The notes under the pieces are model-generated. The model was not told where the DNA came from. It did no database searches and worked only from the letters and a program-made list of their open reading frames with translations. 64,000 bases of DNA from Bradyrhizobium sp. AUGA SZCCT0283 (GTDB lineage: Bacteria > Pseudomonadota > Alphaproteobacteria > Rhizobiales > Xanthobacteraceae), in contig NZ_JAFCLU010000023.1 in the NCBI RefSeq assembly GCF_018130385.1, forward strand, positions 59,085 to 123,084, written 5' to 3'. A program made the translations under genes and the position numbers. This document shows, piece by piece, positions 1 through 8,669 of this stretch (the stretch's first letter is position 1; the number at the start of each line of letters is the position of its first letter).

Positions 1-390
1 TGGTTCGGACACCGAGCTCAGCATGTGGGCCGCGCCGAACTGACCGGCTCCCCGCGCGACGGCCGCACCTGAATCGGGATCGAAAATCTCGAGCGCGCCG
101 ACCGGCGCAATCATGACCGGCAGGCGCAAGCGGCGGCCGAATACCTCAGTCGACCCGTCGACCTCAGCGACGTTCCTCAGCACCCGGGGACGGAATGCAA
201 TCTCGTCGAGCGCCATGCGGTTGCGGCGCATGGTGGTCTCCGTCTCCGAGGCGCCGACGATATAGTCCCATGCGTTCTGGTTGAGTCGGGAGCGGGCTTT
301 TCGGACGAATTCGTGGAGATTCTGGAATTCTTCACCACTGGCGCCGAGTTCGACATTCCTCGACGGCCGTAGGGGGGTCCCCTCATTCAT
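1..390 (-). CDS. FMN-dependent alpha-hydroxy acid dehydrogenase, N-terminal part (runs off the window)
   Basis: An open frame of 130 codons runs from an ATG at 390 to the window edge without a stop. The translation matches the N-terminus of the lactate/glycolate/mandelate oxidase family. WDYIVGASETETTMRRN near residues 41-57 is the family's early helix and active-site loop. RPRVLRNV and LPVMIAPVG lead into the first strands of the FMN-binding TIM barrel. Family members are about 360-400 residues, so roughly two thirds lies outside the window. A GGGAGAG Shine-Dalgarno sits about 9 bases upstream of the ATG. These enzymes oxidise 2-hydroxy acids to 2-oxo acids. The substrate cannot be told, because the substrate-specific and catalytic His/Arg residues are in the missing part. 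Confidence 0.88.
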   Translation of the reverse strand, partial: MNEGTPLRPSRNVELGASGEEFQNLHEFVRKARSRLNQNAWDYIVGASETETTMRRNRMALDEIAFRPRVLRNVAEVDGSTEVFGRRLRLPVMIAPVGALEIFDPDSGAAVARGAGQFGAAHMLSSVSEP

Positions 391-1240
391 GCTGCTTCTC
401 TCCCGTTTGGCGGCACATTAGCCGCAGATAAATGGGAAAAGCTACCGCTTTGAAACGGGTTAGGCGTTGTGCAAACGCAGGGATGTTATTCGTTTGCGAG
501 AGGCGTCGGGATCGAGTGGGAGTTTCCCGTCCTCGAAACCAGGGAAGCAACCGGAAGCGCCGCCATCAGGGCCGGCACACTGATGAATCGCGATCTGCGC
601 TTCCAGCATGCCATGGCAAGGGTGCCGCTAATGGATCAACGGCGGAAGTTTGTGAGGCCGGCGCTGCATGACCGAGGAACACGCCGGAGATCCTTTTCAG
701 AAACATTCGCTGCCCTTCATAGCGCGGGGTGAACGGCGCGTTGAAAAACGGCGAGAGCGATGCACATTCAATCGAAAACAAAAATCGTGGTCCCCAACAA
801 AATCCGCGTTGATCAAAGCGTCGAGGTGAGACCGTCGTTGCGCCAATTTCGGCGCGGGAAACACCTCAGTAGAAGTGAACGGAATGATCAAACTGGATCA
901 AATGTCTAGTCTGCTTCGATAGCGCTGCACAAAAACTTGCGCCAGTAGGCGAGCGAATCGAAGTGCCTCGTTCGAGCGTCGTGGGATCGACTGACTGCCC
1001 GAAAAGGCGCCGGATTAAATCATTTGACGAAACGATTATGATTGCATGCGAAAGAACGGCCCGCTCCACGCTTACACCGTCTCGCCTGAATCGACGGTCA
1101 GGGACGTTTGGGTTACGTGGCCGAATTGGGTCGCAGAACCGTCCTCAGGGCGAGCTGACGAACGTACCGCTCCCGCTAACCCCGGGCTCAATCGATCGTC
1201 CGATCCTGGGATTTAGGCCCGACGCGGGAAATGGCCGCCT
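391..1240. other. Gene-free stretch upstream of fic
   Basis: About 850 bases between the divergently oriented dehydrogenase and Fic genes. Several open frames of 60-118 codons exist on both strands. None has a recognisable domain, a convincing ribosome binding site or a hydrophobic or motif pattern. I see no tRNA and no long repeat. The promoter of the dehydrogenase must lie at the left edge and that of fic at the right edge. Confidence 0.5.
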
Positions 1241-1244
1241 ATTC

Positions 1245-1261
1245 TCCGCACAATTTGCGGA
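1245..1261 (+). promoter_or_regulatory. Putative fic operator 1 (TCCGCA-N5-TGCGGA)
   Basis: Perfect 6-bp inverted repeat TCCGCA-CAATT-TGCGGA, 58 bases upstream of the probable fic start. The same arrangement with the same 5-base spacer recurs at 1300-1316. The flanks ATTC and CAAT are also partly conserved, so the full box is about 1241-1265. This is a typical dimer-binding site; the Fic protein's own C-terminal winged helix is the obvious candidate ligand (inference). Confidence 0.6.
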
Positions 1262-1270
1262 CAATAGCCT

Positions 1271-1282
1271 TGCGGATGCGGA
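1271..1282 (+). promoter_or_regulatory. Tandem half-sites of the fic operator
   Basis: Two direct copies of the half-site TGCGGA sit back to back between the two full palindromes. The stretch 1241-1316 therefore carries six copies of the same hexamer counting both orientations. Such a dense array is hard to get by chance and suggests cooperative binding. Confidence 0.45.
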
Positions 1283-1299
1283 GAAAAGCTGGCATATTC

Positions 1300-1316
1300 T
1301 CCGCAAAGGATGCGGA
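1300..1316 (+). promoter_or_regulatory. Putative fic operator 2 with embedded Shine-Dalgarno
   Basis: Second TCCGCA-N5-TGCGGA palindrome. Its 5-base spacer is AAGGA, which is at the correct distance (8 bases) to be the ribosome binding site of the ATG at 1319. A protein bound here would cover the translation start region, and an RNA hairpin formed by the arms would present AAGGA in the loop. Confidence 0.6.
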
Positions 1317-1318
1317 TA

Positions 1319-2425
1319 ATGTCGAATTATATCCACCAACTAACTGATTGGCCTCACTTTTCCTGGGATTCGAACACCCTGGCAAAGCAGCTCGCCGCGG
1401 TTCGGCTGCGGCAGGGGCAGCTTATCGGCCGGATGCAGGGACTGGGCTTCCCCCAGCAGGAAGAAGCTGTCCTGACCACCCTGACCGAAGAAGTCCTCAA
1501 ATCCAGCGACATCGAGGGAGAAAAGCTCGACAAGAACGCGGTGCGATCATCGCTGGCGCGGCGCCTTGGCATGGACGCGGGCGCTTTGCCGTCGGCAGAT
1601 CGCGATGTCGAAGGCATTGTCGAGATGATGCTCGACGCCACTCAGAAATTCCAAGCCGAGCTTACGGCGGAGAGACTCTTCGGCTGGCATGCATCGCTCT
1701 TCCCGACGGGCCGCAGCAACATGAAGAAGATCACCGTGGGAGCCTGGCGCGACGCGTCGGCAGGACCGATGCAGGTCGTCTCCGGCGATTACGGACGCGA
1801 ACGCGTGCATTACGAGGCGCCGACGGCGGAAAAGCTTGACGGCGAAATGACCGCGTTTCTCAATTGGTACAACACGGAAGAAAACATCGATCCGATCATC
1901 AAGGCCGCGATCGCGCATCTTTGGTTCGTGACCATCCACCCTTTCGAGGATGGCAACGGACGGATTGCGCGCGCCATCGCCGATATGTCGCTTGCCCGTT
2001 CCGAAGGAATCCCACAACGTTTCTACAGCATGTCCGCCCAAATACGTGCGGAACGGAAAACTTACTACGACATGCTGGGGAGCACCCAGAAGGGCGACCT
2101 CAACGTCACGTTGTGGCTTGAGTGGTTCTTAGACTGTCTCGACCGCGCCTTTAGTGGAGCTAATACTATTCTCGCAGCTGTGCTCGAAAAGACGGAATTC
2201 TGGAAGCGGCATGCCGCCGCCAGGTTCAATGACCGGCAGCGCGATATGCTCAATCGTCTGCTGGACGGATTCGAGGGAAAACTGACCTCGAGCAAATGGG
2301 CAACAATCGAGAGGTGCTCGCCCGATACGGCCTTGCGCGACATTCAAAATCTCGTTGACCAGGGCATCCTCGCCAAGGACGAAGGCGGTGGTAGAAGCAC
2401 AAGCTACTCCCTCGTCTCCGCTTGA
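1319..2425 (+). CDS. Fic family protein, DUF4172 type with inhibitory helix and C-terminal winged helix
   Basis: Predicted AMP (or other NMP) transferase. Numbering from the ATG at 1319: the N-terminal 1-45 region resembles DUF4172. SSDIEGE at 62-68 fits the class II inhibitory helix motif S/T-x-x-x-E-G/N, which blocks ATP binding in the resting protein. HPFEDGNGR at 207-215 is the complete Fic catalytic loop with the catalytic His. Residues after about 300 are consistent with a winged-helix DNA-binding end, as seen in related Fic proteins. An ATG nine bases earlier is in frame, but AAGGA at 1306-1310 is spaced correctly only for 1319, and the protein then begins like its relatives. No antitoxin gene is adjacent, as expected for a self-inhibited Fic. 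The paired palindromes upstream suggest autoregulation. Confidence 0.9.
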   Translation: MSNYIHQLTDWPHFSWDSNTLAKQLAAVRLRQGQLIGRMQGLGFPQQEEAVLTTLTEEVLKSSDIEGEKLDKNAVRSSLARRLGMDAGALPSADRDVEGIVEMMLDATQKFQAELTAERLFGWHASLFPTGRSNMKKITVGAWRDASAGPMQVVSGDYGRERVHYEAPTAEKLDGEMTAFLNWYNTEENIDPIIKAAIAHLWFVTIHPFEDGNGRIARAIADMSLARSEGIPQRFYSMSAQIRAERKTYYDMLGSTQKGDLNVTLWLEWFLDCLDRAFSGANTILAAVLEKTEFWKRHAAARFNDRQRDMLNRLLDGFEGKLTSSKWATIERCSPDTALRDIQNLVDQGILAKDEGGGRSTSYSLVSA

Positions 2426-2519
2426 ATGCCGCTCCATGACACACGTAAGGGGCGGACCGTTCCTATGAAAAAGCTCGACAACGTCGTTGCCCAGCACATC
2501 GAGCAGCGTCTCTTGCAGT

Positions 2520-2705
2520 CTAAGCGCCTCGAGCAAATCTTATCGGCCACCCTCCATCGCCGGAAAGAGCGAGCCGAGCCCGAACGGCATAACTACAATC
2601 CACCCCTCGCGCCGTTTCCCGATCGCCCATGAAGAGTTGGTCAGTAGAGGCCGCTCCAGAAATCGTGAGCAATGCAAGAAGCGACATGACAGCCAGCGTT
2701 TTCAT
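2520..2705 (-). CDS. Possible small secreted protein (61 aa)
   Basis: An ATG at 2705 opens a 61-codon frame beginning MKTLAVMSLLALLTISGAAS, which has the charge, hydrophobic core and small-residue end of a Sec signal peptide. The short mature part has one Cys and no recognisable domain. The upstream GGAGCGG is a weak and rather distant ribosome binding site. It could be a real small exported protein or the remaining 5' end of a longer one. It lies alone in the gap between fic and the CoA transferase. I do not recognise a family. Confidence 0.3.
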   Translation of the reverse strand: MKTLAVMSLLALLTISGAASTDQLFMGDRETARGVDCSYAVRARLALSGDGGWPIRFARGA

Positions 2706-2828
2706 GGCGCCAGCATCCGCTCCGGTTGCGACCAAAAACGTCAGTGTTCAGTGAATTTTCTGAACGAACGGACGGGGACTTCATGGCCGACCGCCCCGCT
2801 GCAGATATTCAAACTCGATCGCCGCTGC

Positions 2829-4100
2829 TCAGGCCGTATTGCCCGGCTTCCCGAAAGCCCCCGCCTCCGCCAGGGCCGCGATACGTCGCTCATCATAGCC
2901 GAGGGTCTTTCGGAGCACCTCCCTGGTATGCTCGCCGAGCAGCGGCGCCGCCACGGGATCGACGGTTGGCGTCAGGCTCATCTGCAGCGGCGTTTCAATA
3001 TTGGGGACGGTGCCTGCGGTCGGATGCGGAATCCGGCTGAGACGATGGCGGTCGCGCACTTCCGGTGCATTGAAACCTTCCTCAACGGTGCGCAGATAGC
3101 CGACCGGTATGTTGGCCTTCTTCATCTTCGCCATCCAGTGCTCAAGGCTATCGCTGGCAAAGATACCGGCGATGATGGCGCGCAACTTTTCCTTGTTGGC
3201 GGTTCGGTTTTTCCTGTGGGCGAACTCGGGATCGGTGACGAGGTCCGGCCGATCGAGCACGTCCACCACCAGCCGGCGATACAGGCGGTCGTTGGCGCAG
3301 GCCATGTAAAGCGGTCCATCGGATGCCTGATAGACCCCGACGGTGGGCGAGCCGTTCGGCGAATTTCCGAAGCGGCCAGGGTTCGCGCCGCTGATCAGAT
3401 AGGCCATGCCGTAGAAGCCGGTCATCGTCACGGCGGTGTCGATCAGCGCGACCTCGACCTGCTGGCCGCGGCCGAGCCGGTCGCGGGCGATCAACGCCAG
3501 CAGGATCGCGTTGCATGCCGACATACCCGTCGCCATGTCGACGATCGGCGGACCGGTCCGCACCGGCTCGCCATCCGGAAATCCGTTCAGCGACATGAAG
3601 CCGCTTTCGGCCTGCGTGATCGGATCAAACCCCGGACGCAAGGCGAACTCGCCCTTGCGGCCATAGGCCGAGATCGAGCAATAGATCAGCTTCGGATTGA
3701 TCGGCGCGACGGAGGCATAGTCGAGACCGAACTTCTTCATTATGCCGCCGGAGAAATTTTCCACGACGACATCCGCTTTCGCGATCAGTTCGCGCGCGAC
3801 TTCGAGCGCCGCAGGATTGTTGAAATCGAGCGCGATGCCGCGCTTGTTGCGATTGAGGCTAAGGAAGGCCGCGCTCTCGCCGCCGATTTCCGCGTGTTCA
3901 TAATGGCGGGTATCGTCGCCCCCGTCAGGGTTTTCGATCTTGATCACCTCGGCGCCGAAATCGGCCAGTGTTTGCGTGCAGGCCGGGCCGGCCACGACCC
4001 GGGTGAAGTCGACAACCAGCAGACCATCCAGCGCAGTCGGTTCGCCCTTTACGCGCGGCATTCGCTCCGGCAATTGCGGTCTGGCAGTCATCTCCCGCAT
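2829..4100 (-). CDS. Class III CoA transferase (CaiB/BaiF family)
   Basis: Predicted formyl-CoA/carnitine-type CoA transferase of 423 residues, a normal family length. The N-terminal LLVVDFTRVVAGP (27-39) and FGAEVIKIE (48-56) form the first strand and nucleotide-binding region. NRNKRGIALD (92-101) is the conserved second motif. VDMATGM around D188 carries the catalytic aspartate that forms the acyl-anhydride. GRGQQVEVALIDTA is the typical dimer-interlocking segment. The acyl donor and acceptor cannot be read from sequence. It stands alone; an in-frame ATG three codons downstream is an alternative start. About 320 bases separate it from the GFA gene upstream. Confidence 0.9.
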   Translation of the reverse strand: MREMTARPQLPERMPRVKGEPTALDGLLVVDFTRVVAGPACTQTLADFGAEVIKIENPDGGDDTRHYEHAEIGGESAAFLSLNRNKRGIALDFNNPAALEVARELIAKADVVVENFSGGIMKKFGLDYASVAPINPKLIYCSISAYGRKGEFALRPGFDPITQAESGFMSLNGFPDGEPVRTGPPIVDMATGMSACNAILLALIARDRLGRGQQVEVALIDTAVTMTGFYGMAYLISGANPGRFGNSPNGSPTVGVYQASDGPLYMACANDRLYRRLVVDVLDRPDLVTDPEFAHRKNRTANKEKLRAIIAGIFASDSLEHWMAKMKKANIPVGYLRTVEEGFNAPEVRDRHRLSRIPHPTAGTVPNIETPLQMSLTPTVDPVAAPLLGEHTREVLRKTLGYDERRIAALAEAGAFGKPGNTA

Positions 4101-4307
4101 TTCCTCTTGTTATTTTATTCTGCCTGGCGAAACGAAGGCTTTCGCCGCGACTTCAAGGCTTTCTTACCGGAACCAGGCGGGTAACACCAAACCCCGATTT
4201 TGCAGGGCGGGACCTGCCGCTGACATAGCTCTTAGGACGGCACGCGGGGCCGCCGCATGGCTCTCGCATTCAGGCTGCAGGCCCGAACTCGACCGTGACG
4301 CTGCCCC

Positions 4308-4356
4308 AAAAAAGACGCCGCCCGCCCCGGTGAGGTCCGGGAGTCGAGCGGCGTCT
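4308..4356 (-). terminator. Rho-independent terminator downstream of the GFA gene
   Basis: On the minus strand a perfect 9-bp stem (AGACGCCGC at 4356-4348 pairing with GCGGCGTCT at 4321-4313) is followed directly by a run of six T residues (4313-4308). It lies 66 bases past the GFA stop codon. It therefore ends the mddA-GFA minus-strand transcript before the CoA transferase. The rest of the 4101-4421 gap shows nothing else. Confidence 0.8.
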
Positions 4357-4421
4357 CATCGATGAATTGGCGCCGCGAACAGCGTTCGCAGCGCCGTCAC
4401 TGCTGTGGAAGCCCGTCTTTC

Positions 4422-4844
4422 CTACTCGGCGATCACCTCACCGGAGCCGCCGAGTTCGGCAGGAAAATCCTTCAGTTTGGGCAGCCCATCCCGCATCGGC
4501 AGCACCGTCTCGGCGTAATTGACGTGCACGCCGGGCGTGAAGGGGAGTGTCGGGAGGGTTGCAGCGAAGACATCGACCAGCCCGAGGGTCGGATGATTGG
4601 TCATCAGATGACCGCCGCACTCCGCGCAGTATTTACGCTGGCTCATCGGAGTCTTTTCGAACGTCGCGACATGCTGCGCCCCCGCCGTGATCCGTACCGC
4701 TTCCGGCTTCCACAGGGTGAACGCATTCACCGGTCCCCCGGACCATGAACGGCAGGAACGGCAATGGCAATAACCCATTCCTTCCGGCGTGCCCGTGACC
4801 TGGACCTCAACCGCACCGCAAAAACAGCTTCCAGTATGCTTCAT
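4422..4844 (-). CDS. GFA/CENP-V family zinc-binding protein
   Basis: A 140-residue protein with the GFA fold. GSCFCGAVEVQV (6-17), YCHCRSCRSWSGG (25-37) and the KYCAECGGHL pair supply the two structural and catalytic zinc sites. The family was named after glutathione-dependent formaldehyde-activating enzyme. Many members have unknown substrates, and an adduct-forming or detoxifying role is the most that can be said. A GGAGACGGAAG ribosome binding site precedes the ATG. It follows the methyltransferase gene after 36 bases in the same direction and probably shares its transcript, ending at the terminator at 4308-4356. Confidence 0.88.
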   Translation of the reverse strand: MKHTGSCFCGAVEVQVTGTPEGMGYCHCRSCRSWSGGPVNAFTLWKPEAVRITAGAQHVATFEKTPMSQRKYCAECGGHLMTNHPTLGLVDVFAATLPTLPFTPGVHVNYAETVLPMRDGLPKLKDFPAELGGSGEVIAE

Positions 4845-4880
4845 GATTCTTCCGTCTCCCTTCAGACAATTGAGAAGTGG

Positions 4881-5657
4881 TCAGCTCAGTTTGTGCCAGG
4901 GGAACAGCATCGAAACCTGTTCCCGATAATGGCGATATTCGTCGCCGAACATGCCGACGAGATCACGCTCTTCGAGCATGATGCCGACAAAGATGTGGGC
5001 GGTCGTCACCGCCGCGAACAGCAGATGCCCCGCGCTCATCGTCGGGGCCGCCCAGAAGGCGATGATGAAGCCGAGATAGATCGGATGCCGGACAAAACGA
5101 TAGAAGAACGGCGTCCGGAACACGGGCGCCGGCATCTCGCGGCCTGCGGGATTGTTGGCGACCTGATGTAGTCCAAACAGTTCGAAATGATTGATCAGGA
5201 AGGTGCTCGTGAACACGATTACCCAGCCAATGAACGACAGTGTGGCGATCATCATGGCCATCTCGGGCTCCTGGGCATTCCAGATCACGGTTGGCATCGG
5301 GCGCCATTGCCAGAACAGCAACAGAAGCGTCAGGCTTGCACACAGCACATAGGTGCTGCGCTCGACAGACCTCGGAATAAACTGCGTCCACCAGTGTTTG
5401 AACGATTTACGCGCCATGACGCTATGTTGGACGGAAAATAACGACATCAATGCGAGATTGACGACAATTGCCTCGAATATCCCCGATTTCGCCCCGGTGT
5501 CGATCGCCTTCGGCACCACAAGCCCCGATACGAACCCGATGGCGTACAGAATCGTGAACAGAAATGTGAGATAGGCCACACCGCCGAACAGAAATGCAGT
5601 GAATCTTAGCAGCCGATTGCCCGGCATTGCCGGGCTGATGGCTTGGGTTTCCGTCAT
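4881..5657 (-). CDS. mddA: Membrane methyltransferase of the NnrU/MddA (methanethiol S-methyltransferase) family
   Basis: A polytopic membrane protein of 258 residues. At least five hydrophobic segments are visible, and the C-terminal part contains FVRHPIYLGFI, the S-adenosylmethionine-site signature shared by isoprenylcysteine methyltransferases, NnrU and MddA. MddA converts methanethiol to dimethyl sulfide and was characterised in Bradyrhizobium among others, so that assignment is likely but not proven. The open frame extends to 5744. I chose the ATG at 5657 because GGAG lies 7-11 bases upstream and the extra 29 residues look like untranslated sequence. It is divergent from the wHTH/TPR regulator, which might control it. 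Confidence 0.75.
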   Translation of the reverse strand: MTETQAISPAMPGNRLLRFTAFLFGGVAYLTFLFTILYAIGFVSGLVVPKAIDTGAKSGIFEAIVVNLALMSLFSVQHSVMARKSFKHWWTQFIPRSVERSTYVLCASLTLLLLFWQWRPMPTVIWNAQEPEMAMMIATLSFIGWVIVFTSTFLINHFELFGLHQVANNPAGREMPAPVFRTPFFYRFVRHPIYLGFIIAFWAAPTMSAGHLLFAAVTTAHIFVGIMLEERDLVGMFGDEYRHYREQVSMLFPWHKLS

Positions 5658-5792
5658 GAAATTGACTCCGCTGCGGGAAATGGGATTGCAACTCCCGGTC
5701 TTGGCAGGATGCACGGAGAATGGCGCCAGGACTTTGCCTGACACTTGATCTCTTCATGAGACGGACTTGATTGTTTCTTGAGAAAATATGCG

Positions 5793-7358
5793 ATGGGGCA
5801 AGTGAAATTCAACTTCGATAATCACATCCTGGACACCGATCGTCGCGAGCTGCGCCGTGGCGGCGATCTGGTGGCGATGCAGCCGCAAGTATTCGACTTG
5901 CTGGTTCACCTGTTGAAACACCGCGATCACGTGGTGAGCCGGGATGATCTCATTGCGCTAGTGTGGGGAGGGCGGATCGTCTCGGACTCGACGCTGGACA
6001 GCCGGATCAACGCCGCTCGAAACGCGATCAGCGACAACGGCAAGGAACAGCGGCTCATCCGCACCATTCCCCGCAAGGGGATTCGCTTCGTCGGCGCCGT
6101 GAACGGCCCATGCGATGCACGAGCAGCATCGCCGGTAGAAGCGGAACAACCGCGTTCGGGGTTGGCGCTGCCCGACCGGCCGGCAATAGCCGTACTGCCC
6201 TTCGACAATATGAGCGGCGACCGGGAGCAGGAGTATTTCTCCGACGGAATCAGCGAGGACATCATCACCGCACTGTCGAAATTGCGCTGGTTCTTCGTAA
6301 TCGCGCGCAACTCGTCGTTCACCTACAAGGGCAAGGCGGTCCAGATGAAGCAGATCGCCGCCGAGCTCGGGGTGCGCTACGTGGTCGAAGGCAGTGTGAG
6401 AAGGAGCGGCGGTCGCGTACGCATTACCGCGCAGCTCAACGACACCGCAACGGGTAGTCATATCTGGGCGGAGCGTTACGACCGCGACCTCACCGACGTA
6501 TTCGCCGTGCAGGACGAGATCACCGACGCCATCGTCACCGCGATCGAGCCGCAGATCTACGCGGCGGAGAACTTTCGCAGCCGGCGCAAGCCACCCAACA
6601 GCGTGGATGCATGGGACCTGGTGATGCGGGCGTTATCGCATCACTGGCGAGTGACGCGGCCCGACAGCCTTGCCGCACAGGCGCTGCTCGAACGCGCAAT
6701 TGCGATCGATCCGAACTACGGCCAGGCGTTGGCCCTGTTCGCGACCAACCATATGTTCGGCGTGCATCTGGGCTGGACTGACCTTGCAACTGCAGCACCT
6801 GTCGCCGAGAAAGCGGCATTGGCGGCGATTGTCGCCGATAGCGAGGATGCCTGGGCACATACGGCGCTAGCAAGCGTGTATTTCTCCACGCGCCGGCTCG
6901 ACCATTCGCTCGCCGAGTTCGAACTGGCGCTCCAGCTCAACCCGAACTTCTCGCTGGCGCAGGGGTATTATGCGCTGGCGCTGTCCTATAGCGGGCGATG
7001 GACGGATGCCTATGCGGCGACCCAGCGCGCCATCCGCCAGAGTCCGCGCGATCCCTCTTCCGCGATCTATTACGGCGTTGCCGCCTACGCCCAATTCGTC
7101 GGACGGAACTATGAGGAAGCGATTGCACTGGCGCGCGAGGCGACCCGTCAGCGCGGCGACCTCACCGGCGCCTATCGGGTGCTGACGGTCGCGGCCGGCA
7201 TGACCGGCCAGATCGAACTCGCCCGGACCGCGCTTCACGAGTTGCGTCGGACCCAGCCCAATATTTCGCTCGCCTGGATCGCGACGCAGTTACCCTGGAA
7301 GCACGAGGCCGATCGCGAGCACTATCTCGAAGGCTTTCGCCGCGCCGGGCTGGAATGA
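5793..7358 (+). CDS. Winged-helix regulator with TolB/FlgO-like and TPR domains
   Basis: About 521 residues in three parts. Residues 1-100 form an OmpR/CadC-type winged helix (VFDLLVHLLKHRDHVVSRDD, then RTIPRKGIRFVG as the wing). Residues about 130-260 start with PAIAVLPFDNMSGD and include SFTYKGKAVQMKQIAAELG, the FlgO/TolB-N-like module seen in many alphaproteobacterial adenylate-cyclase-type regulators. The remainder is TPR helices. No transmembrane segment is evident, so unlike CadC it should be cytoplasmic. A TTG 15 bases earlier is in frame; the ATG at 5793 gives the normal N-terminus. The divergent position suggests it may regulate the MddA-like gene (inference). Confidence 0.85.
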   Translation: MGQVKFNFDNHILDTDRRELRRGGDLVAMQPQVFDLLVHLLKHRDHVVSRDDLIALVWGGRIVSDSTLDSRINAARNAISDNGKEQRLIRTIPRKGIRFVGAVNGPCDARAASPVEAEQPRSGLALPDRPAIAVLPFDNMSGDREQEYFSDGISEDIITALSKLRWFFVIARNSSFTYKGKAVQMKQIAAELGVRYVVEGSVRRSGGRVRITAQLNDTATGSHIWAERYDRDLTDVFAVQDEITDAIVTAIEPQIYAAENFRSRRKPPNSVDAWDLVMRALSHHWRVTRPDSLAAQALLERAIAIDPNYGQALALFATNHMFGVHLGWTDLATAAPVAEKAALAAIVADSEDAWAHTALASVYFSTRRLDHSLAEFELALQLNPNFSLAQGYYALALSYSGRWTDAYAATQRAIRQSPRDPSSAIYYGVAAYAQFVGRNYEEAIALAREATRQRGDLTGAYRVLTVAAGMTGQIELARTALHELRRTQPNISLAWIATQLPWKHEADREHYLEGFRRAGLE

Positions 7359-7379
7359 GCCGCGGCCGCAGGCACTGGA

Positions 7380-8432
7380 TTACTGTTGCTTCTCCCAGAA
7401 CGACAGCAATCCCTGCGAGGCCGAGCCGCCGATTACACAGGGAATGCCGACCGCGACCTGCCCCAGCGCAGCCGCAGAGACACAACCGAGCGCGACCGCG
7501 CCGACACCAACCTGACCCCAGAAGCTGAGGTCGCGGCGGCTATCGGAGCCCTTGATCTTGAGTTCATCCACGGCGGCGAGCGCATCCTTGCGCAGGGCTG
7601 CGATTTGCACCGTGTCCGCCGCCTCGACCACTTCGGCGAGCGGCACCTTGACCGCCGCCGGCTGTCTGACAAGTTCGCTGCGGAGATATTCGCGCAAACC
7701 GGCGTCGCGGATCGCGTAGCTGGCCAGCGTATAGCGAGCCATGCTTCCGACCGTCAGCTTGTCGATGGTGTCGCGGCTCTTGCTCCAAGGCAGCATCTGG
7801 ATGATGCGCTGGATAGGCGCATGCGAGCCGGTTGCAAAATAGTAGCCCCACAGCGTATCCAGCAAATCCTGGTTGCTCGCAAACGTGAGCGTCGTGTTCA
7901 GCTTCCGCTCGTCCTTGGCGAAGGGACTCTTGGTGAACGCGCCGCGTAACTTGTCCATCATGCCGGGCTTTACCTCTTCCAGCGGGATGTCGGTCAAGGT
8001 CGGCAGCTTGCCCGTGAGATAGCCGTCGATCATAACCCGCCGGCCCGGCATTCGGGGCGCGACCCGGCGAAGAACGTTTCTCCAGTCGGGCAGCCCCGAA
8101 TAAGCGATGGCACGGACGATCACCCACTCGTCTTCCGGTCGAACAGGAAACAGACCGGCAATGAGCTGCTCGGCCTTGGCAGGGTTTGAGCCGATCGCAC
8201 CCGCGATAAAGCCGAGATAGATTCCGGCATTCTCCGGTTCCTTGAACGTCTGCGAATGAAACAGTACGCGCACGGCTGCCGGGACATGGGCATAGTCCGG
8301 CTTGGCCCGGTAGTTATAGATCCATTGCTGGACCACGCCGAGCGAGGCCCGCGGATCGACCTCCGGCGTCTTCTCTGCATGCGCGGGCTGGATCAGCATG
8401 AGCGCGGCGGCAATGAAAGCTGCATAACGCAT
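7380..8432 (-). CDS. Exported protein of unknown function
   Basis: 350 residues from the ATG at 8432, chosen because AGGAG lies 6-7 bases upstream and the protein then begins with a clean signal peptide (MRYAAFIAAALMLIQPAHA). The mature protein is alpha-helical and ends with a Gly/Ala/Val-rich hydrophobic stretch (VGVGAVALGCVSAAALG) that could be a C-terminal membrane anchor or a pore-like segment. No enzyme motif is visible and I recognise no family. It is convergent with the wHTH/TPR regulator and divergent from the BamA paralogue, so it appears monocistronic. Confidence 0.72.
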   Translation of the reverse strand: MRYAAFIAAALMLIQPAHAEKTPEVDPRASLGVVQQWIYNYRAKPDYAHVPAAVRVLFHSQTFKEPENAGIYLGFIAGAIGSNPAKAEQLIAGLFPVRPEDEWVIVRAIAYSGLPDWRNVLRRVAPRMPGRRVMIDGYLTGKLPTLTDIPLEEVKPGMMDKLRGAFTKSPFAKDERKLNTTLTFASNQDLLDTLWGYYFATGSHAPIQRIIQMLPWSKSRDTIDKLTVGSMARYTLASYAIRDAGLREYLRSELVRQPAAVKVPLAEVVEAADTVQIAALRKDALAAVDELKIKGSDSRRDLSFWGQVGVGAVALGCVSAAALGQVAVGIPCVIGGSASQGLLSFWEKQQ

Positions 8433-8669
8433 GTGATGCTCCTGCGAGCCTAGACGCATGCGGCAATTTTGGCGCGCGCGTCTTGGGCTCTCTCGATGGC
8501 GGAGCATGAAGCGCGCATTGCGACAATTCTGAGAAAATCCGCATTAAGAGAAAGCGTCCAAATTGTGGCGCATCACGAAAACCCCGCCCGCAACTCACCT
8601 TATCCCAGACATTTTTTTGCCCCGCGCGGGCAATTCGATCTCAGCTGATCAATAGGGGTCCGGCGGGAC

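Noticed and set aside
1241..1316. Reading the TCCGCA/TGCGGA array as a CRISPR or phage attachment repeat
   Set aside because: The units are 6 bp, palindromic and clustered only at the fic promoter, which fits an operator and not a spacer array or att site.
963..1319. Plus-strand frame of 118 codons ending at the fic start
   Set aside because: Its 3' part is the operator array, the composition is not protein-like and no family features are visible.
2487..4184. 565-codon open frame on the plus strand opposite the CoA transferase
   Set aside because: It is an antisense shadow caused by high third-position GC; the minus-strand translation is a complete class III CoA transferase.
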